Source: Ignatzschineria sp.
GTDB lineage: Bacteria; Pseudomonadota; Gammaproteobacteria; Cardiobacteriales; Wohlfahrtiimonadaceae
Direction: 5' to 3'
NCBI GenBank assembly: GCA_030151245.1
Contig: JASLEF010000022.1
Location: forward strand, 1-17,851
DNA length: 17,851 nt
The notes beneath the pieces were generated by a model. That model worked only from the letters and a program-made list of their open reading frames with translations, was not told where the DNA came from and searched no databases. Of this stretch, positions 14,575 through 17,851 are shown in pieces. Every line of letters starts with the position of its first letter. Position 1 is the first letter of the stretch. Both the position numbers and the translations under genes were made by a program.

Positions 14575-16638
14575 CTACTTCCGTGATATCAGTAACTTCT
14601 CTTGTGCTGAAAGCATAGCGTCTCTCTCTTCGGATGTAAATCTATCTTGATGGTATTCTCCTGTCTCCCCATCTAAGATCCACGCCGTATGATCTTCAAA
14701 GTAAGAGATTAGCCCTTCATTGATGATATGCGCTTTAATCGCATCATAATCAATAGGTACGGCAATTTCAATTCTTCTAAAGAAATTACGGTGCATCCAG
14801 TCTGCGCTAGAGATATAGAGTTGTTGTTCACCGGCATGATGAAAATAGAAAACGCGCGAATGTTCTAAGAATCTCCCCAAAACAGAAAAAACGCGAATAT
14901 TCTCTGACAACCCTTTCAACCCGGGACGTAATGAACAAGCTCCTCGCACAAGTAAATCGATTTTCACCCCGGCATTCGAAGCTTCGTAAAGTTTTTCAAT
15001 GATACTTGTCTCAAGCAATGCATTCATTCGCGCCATAATATGCGCTTCGCGCCCAGCAGAGGCTTCCTGAATCTCAAACTCAATATGTGAAATCAAATTA
15101 TCATAGAGCGTAAATGGTGCCTGCCACAACTTCTTCAATTCAGGCGGTCGCCCTAAACTTCCTAGCGTCACAAAAATATCAGTGACATCTTGCGCAATTT
15201 CTCGATCACTCGTCATTAAAGCAAAGTCGGTATAAACCTTTGCCGTACCCGTATGGTAATTCCCCGTACTAAGATGCGTATAATACTCCAAATGATCGGG
15301 ATTTTTATGAGTCGGTTCGTTACGCACAATTAATAACATTTTAGCATGAGTCTTGTAACCAAAAATGCCATAAACTACCTTCACACCCGCCTCTTCCAAA
15401 ATAGAGGCCCAGGCTAAATTTGTTTCTTCATCAAAACGTGCCATCAATTCACAGACAACATTGACCTCTTTACCATTTTTGGCAGCCGTCACTAAATGCT
15501 TCATGAGTTGAGAGTCATTACCCGTACGATAAATCGTCATGCGAATCATCTGTACTTTAGGATCTTTTGCGGCAACTTCTAACAAACGTACTGTAGGCGC
15601 AAAGCTATCAAAAGGATGATGAAACAACTGATCTTTATTCTTGATAATAGAGAAAATATCATCCGTATCTACCCATTTTTCAGCATATTTTGGTAAAAAT
15701 TCTGGATAAAACAACTCCGCACGCCCCTTTAAAAATTCCCGAAGTTCTCTAAAGCGAGTCAGATCAATGAAATGATCAATCGGATAAATTTCGGTTTGTG
15801 GCAACTCAAATTCTTTTGATAAAAAAGCTCTCAATTTTTTGGGCATCTGCGCACTGATCTCAAGCCGAACTGCGTGTCCAAAATTACGTTGATGCAGTTC
15901 TCCTTTTAGAGCCTGATGAAGATTCGTCAATTCCTCTTTATCAATGAATAGATGACTATTTCTCGTAACTCTAAACTGATAAGCGGCCTTTACAGTAAAA
16001 CCATCAAAAATTGTTTTTAGCTGATCTCGAATCACTTCACAGGTCGATGTGAAACGAATCGTCTCCCCATGTTCCGGGAGTTTAATTAAAGAGGGTAAGT
16101 TTTTGGGGATCGACAACATCGCCGTATCCACTTCGCGACCATAAATATCCTTCCCTTTCAATTCAATAATATAGTTGAGTGACTTGTTATGAATATGCGG
16201 AAATGGATGAGCGACATCAAGCGCAATCGGCGTTAAGAGGGGATTGATCGACTCATAAAAATAAGAGGAGAGTTGTTTTCGATCCTCCTCAGTCCAATCC
16301 CCACGCTGAATAAATTCAACGTGACCATCTTGCTTTAAGAGCGGTAAAATTTCATCATTTAAAACAGAGTATTGCTCCTCAACAAGCTTCGTCACCCGAT
16401 TAAAAATCGACTGTTGCCAACTATCAACAGGTTCTCCATCAATAAGGTTCTCTCCTGCAAAAATTCTCTCTTTAATATTCGCAAAACGAACCTCAAAGAA
16501 TTCATCTAAATTCGAAGAGACAATCGTCACAAAGTTTAATCTTTCTAATACCGGCGTCGTTGCATTTTCTGCCTGTTTTAAAACCCTCTCTTGAAAAGCG
16601 AGGATAGATTTTTCACGATTAATGAGCGGCGTATTCAT
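14575..16638 (-). CDS. ppk1: Polyphosphate kinase
   Basis: Ppk1 reversibly transfers the gamma-phosphate of ATP to polyphosphate at the membrane. It has 687 residues, against 688 in E. coli. The autophosphorylated histidine is H431 in GYKTHAKM and the second catalytic histidine is H593 in FLEHSRVFYFHH. R371 and R401 match the metal-site arginines of E. coli (R375, R405). The N-terminal region with FQERVL and SSNLDEFFEVRFA is typical. GGAG lies about 11 nt before the ATG. No ppx follows, unlike E. coli; instead there is a transporter 10 nt downstream. The atpC terminator is only about 20 nt upstream, leaving little room for a separate promoter, so expression may rely on read-through or on a promoter inside atpC. 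Confidence 0.97.
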   Translation of the reverse strand: MNTPLINREKSILAFQERVLKQAENATTPVLERLNFVTIVSSNLDEFFEVRFANIKERIFAGENLIDGEPVDSWQQSIFNRVTKLVEEQYSVLNDEILPLLKQDGHVEFIQRGDWTEEDRKQLSSYFYESINPLLTPIALDVAHPFPHIHNKSLNYIIELKGKDIYGREVDTAMLSIPKNLPSLIKLPEHGETIRFTSTCEVIRDQLKTIFDGFTVKAAYQFRVTRNSHLFIDKEELTNLHQALKGELHQRNFGHAVRLEISAQMPKKLRAFLSKEFELPQTEIYPIDHFIDLTRFRELREFLKGRAELFYPEFLPKYAEKWVDTDDIFSIIKNKDQLFHHPFDSFAPTVRLLEVAAKDPKVQMIRMTIYRTGNDSQLMKHLVTAAKNGKEVNVVCELMARFDEETNLAWASILEEAGVKVVYGIFGYKTHAKMLLIVRNEPTHKNPDHLEYYTHLSTGNYHTGTAKVYTDFALMTSDREIAQDVTDIFVTLGSLGRPPELKKLWQAPFTLYDNLISHIEFEIQEASAGREAHIMARMNALLETSIIEKLYEASNAGVKIDLLVRGACSLRPGLKGLSENIRVFSVLGRFLEHSRVFYFHHAGEQQLYISSADWMHRNFFRRIEIAVPIDYDAIKAHIINEGLISYFEDHTAWILDGETGEYHQDRFTSEERDAMLSAQEKLLISRK

Positions 16639-16657
16639 AAGTATGATCTCTCCAGTT

Positions 16658-16687
16658 AAAAAAAAGCCCGTCTATTTGACGGGCTTT
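16658..16687 (-). terminator. Intrinsic terminator of the atp operon
   Basis: AAAGCCCGTC and GACGGGCTTT (16663-16672, 16678-16687) form a perfect 10-bp stem with a 5-nt loop. On the minus strand it runs into eight T (16658-16665 as A). It lies 9 nt after the atpC stop. Confidence 0.93.
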
Positions 16688-16695
16688 CGAACTAT

Positions 16696-17109
16696 TTAAA
16701 GACTTTTCAATCTATTTACTGCATCTAATTGAGATTTCGCCAACGTCAATTCAATTAACGCTTTCTCAACATCAAGTTCAGGCTTACCTGACTCAATCGC
16801 AGCCCTTGCTTCAGCTTTTGCCTTTTCAACTGCTGCCGCATCAAGATCTTTTGCACGCTCTGCACAATCTGCAAGAACAATGACCTCTTGAGGTTGAATT
16901 TCAAGTAAACCGCCTGAAATCCAGAATACCTCTTCAGTACCGTTTTCCAAAGTTAAACGTACTTGTCCTGGCTTTAACTGCGCTAAAGTCGGAACGTGAC
17001 CAGGATATACGCCTATCTCACCCGTAACTGCTGTAGCTGCAAAAAAGGAAGCAATTCCTGTGTAAAGCTCTTTCTCAGCACTTACAATAGTGACATTGAT
17101 AGTTTTCAT
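16696..17109 (-). CDS. atpC: ATP synthase F1 epsilon subunit
   Basis: Epsilon is part of the central rotor stalk and inhibits ATP hydrolysis. The 137-residue product has the N-terminal beta-sandwich (about 1-88), with the GEIGVYPGHVPTLAQLKPG stretch characteristic of the family. Its helical C-terminal domain is rich in Ala, Lys and Glu and ends LDAVNRLKSL. A GGGGAT ribosome site precedes the ATG, and the gap to atpD is 12 nt. It is the last gene of the atp operon. Confidence 0.97.
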   Translation of the reverse strand: MKTINVTIVSAEKELYTGIASFFAATAVTGEIGVYPGHVPTLAQLKPGQVRLTLENGTEEVFWISGGLLEIQPQEVIVLADCAERAKDLDAAAVEKAKAEARAAIESGKPELDVEKALIELTLAKSQLDAVNRLKSL

Positions 17110-17121
17110 ATTATCCCCTTA

Positions 17122-17851
17122 TTACTTTTTCTTCTCTTTCGCGTAACGATCAAGAACTTCGTTAAAGTTTCCTGTCATATAGAACATTTGCTCAGGAATA
17201 TGGTCACCTTCACCTGCAAGAATCGCTTTAAAGCTTGAAATTGTATCTTGAAGTGAAACGTATTTACCAGGCGCACCTGTAAATACTTCTGCAACGTGGA
17301 ATGGTTGAGATAAGAAACGTTGGATCTTACGAGCACGTGATACTGTAAGTTTATCGTCTTCTGAAAGCTCATCCATACCAAGAATCGCAATGATGTCTTT
17401 GAGTTCTTGATAACGTTGAAGAATCATCTGTACACCGCGAGCAATGTCGTAATGCTCTTGACCAATAACTAATGGGTCAAGCTGACGTGAAGTTGAATCT
17501 AATGGGTCTACCGCAGGATAGATACCAAGAGATGCGATATCACGTGAAAGTACGATTGTTGCATCTAAGTGAGCAAACGTTGTTGCTGGTGATGGGTCAG
17601 TTAAGTCATCCGCAGGAACATAAACCGCTTGTACTGATGTGATAGAACCTTTCTTCGTTGATGTAATACGCTCTTGAAGAACACCCATCTCTTCAGCAAG
17701 TGTTGGCTGGTAACCAACCGCTGATGGCATACGACCTAAAAGTGCTGAAACCTCAGTACCTGCAAGTGTATAACGATAGATGTTATCGATGAAGAGAAGA
17801 ACGTCACGGCCTTCGTCACGGAAGAATTCTGCCATTGTAAGGCCAGAAAGT
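17122..17851 (-). CDS. atpD: ATP synthase F1 beta subunit (5' end outside window)
   Basis: This is the catalytic subunit of F1, making ATP at the alpha-beta interfaces. Only the C-terminal 242 or so residues are present (full length is about 460). The reading frame is open to the window edge and reads LSGLT before MAEFF, so the methionine at 17835 is internal, not the start. Visible features are the Walker B segment DVLLFIDNIYR, ALLGRMPSAVGYQPTL, the DPLDSTSRQLDP region, and the DELSEDDK motif (DELSEED in E. coli). The C-terminal tail ends RYAKEKKK. The P-loop lies outside the window. Confidence 0.97.
   Translation of the reverse strand, partial: LSGLTMAEFFRDEGRDVLLFIDNIYRYTLAGTEVSALLGRMPSAVGYQPTLAEEMGVLQERITSTKKGSITSVQAVYVPADDLTDPSPATTFAHLDATIVLSRDIASLGIYPAVDPLDSTSRQLDPLVIGQEHYDIARGVQMILQRYQELKDIIAILGMDELSEDDKLTVSRARKIQRFLSQPFHVAEVFTGAPGKYVSLQDTISSFKAILAGEGDHIPEQMFYMTGNFNEVLDRYAKEKKK

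Overview
The window looks like chromosomal DNA from an AT-rich gammaproteobacterium. The gmk-rpoZ-spoT order, the atpD-atpC tail of the ATP synthase operon, and E. coli-like MnmG, Ppk, TyrB and BirA proteins all support this. Low G+C together with an IalB-family secreted protein would suit a Cardiobacteriales-type organism (for example Ignatzschineria or Wohlfahrtiimonas), but that is an impression, not a placement. Nearly everything is housekeeping. There is no phage, insertion sequence, CRISPR array, tRNA or rRNA.

Left part (1-3975, genes on the minus strand): gmk (GMP kinase), rpoZ (RNA polymerase omega) and spoT (ppGpp synthetase/hydrolase) form the usual cluster. Here a terminator separates rpoZ from spoT, and rpoZ appears to have its own promoter. 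The gmk-rpoZ gap holds a nested inverted repeat. Beyond the spoT terminator, at 186-300, a long inverted repeat encloses a tiny hydrophobic peptide ORF. It resembles the layout of a type I toxin mRNA, but this is unproven.

Middle part (4023-10013, plus strand): a promoter that overlaps the divergent gmk promoter drives a secreted IalB-family protein with its own terminator. Next come mnmG (tRNA wobble-uridine modification) and, 6 bp later, a 1037-residue exported protein. That protein has about nine peptidoglycan-binding-like repeats, an Ala/Lys/Glu-rich helical linker and a four-cysteine tail, and no catalytic domain I can recognise. A strong terminator closes this unit.

Right part (10106-17851, minus strand): reading in the direction of transcription, atpD (cut by the window edge), atpC, a terminator, ppk1 (polyphosphate kinase), an SLC13-type transporter with two RCK-C domains, tyrB-like aminotransferase, an unannotated-looking 33-residue single-span membrane protein, a terminator, then birA. 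The genes from ppk1 to the small protein are tightly spaced and probably one transcript. The atpC terminator sits directly upstream of the ppk1 ribosome site, so ppk1 may depend on read-through.

The most interesting items are the multi-repeat envelope protein, the two small membrane-peptide ORFs (11393-11494 and 223-300), the nested repeat between gmk and rpoZ, and the altered RXKD motif in SpoT. No clearly new multi-gene system is visible.
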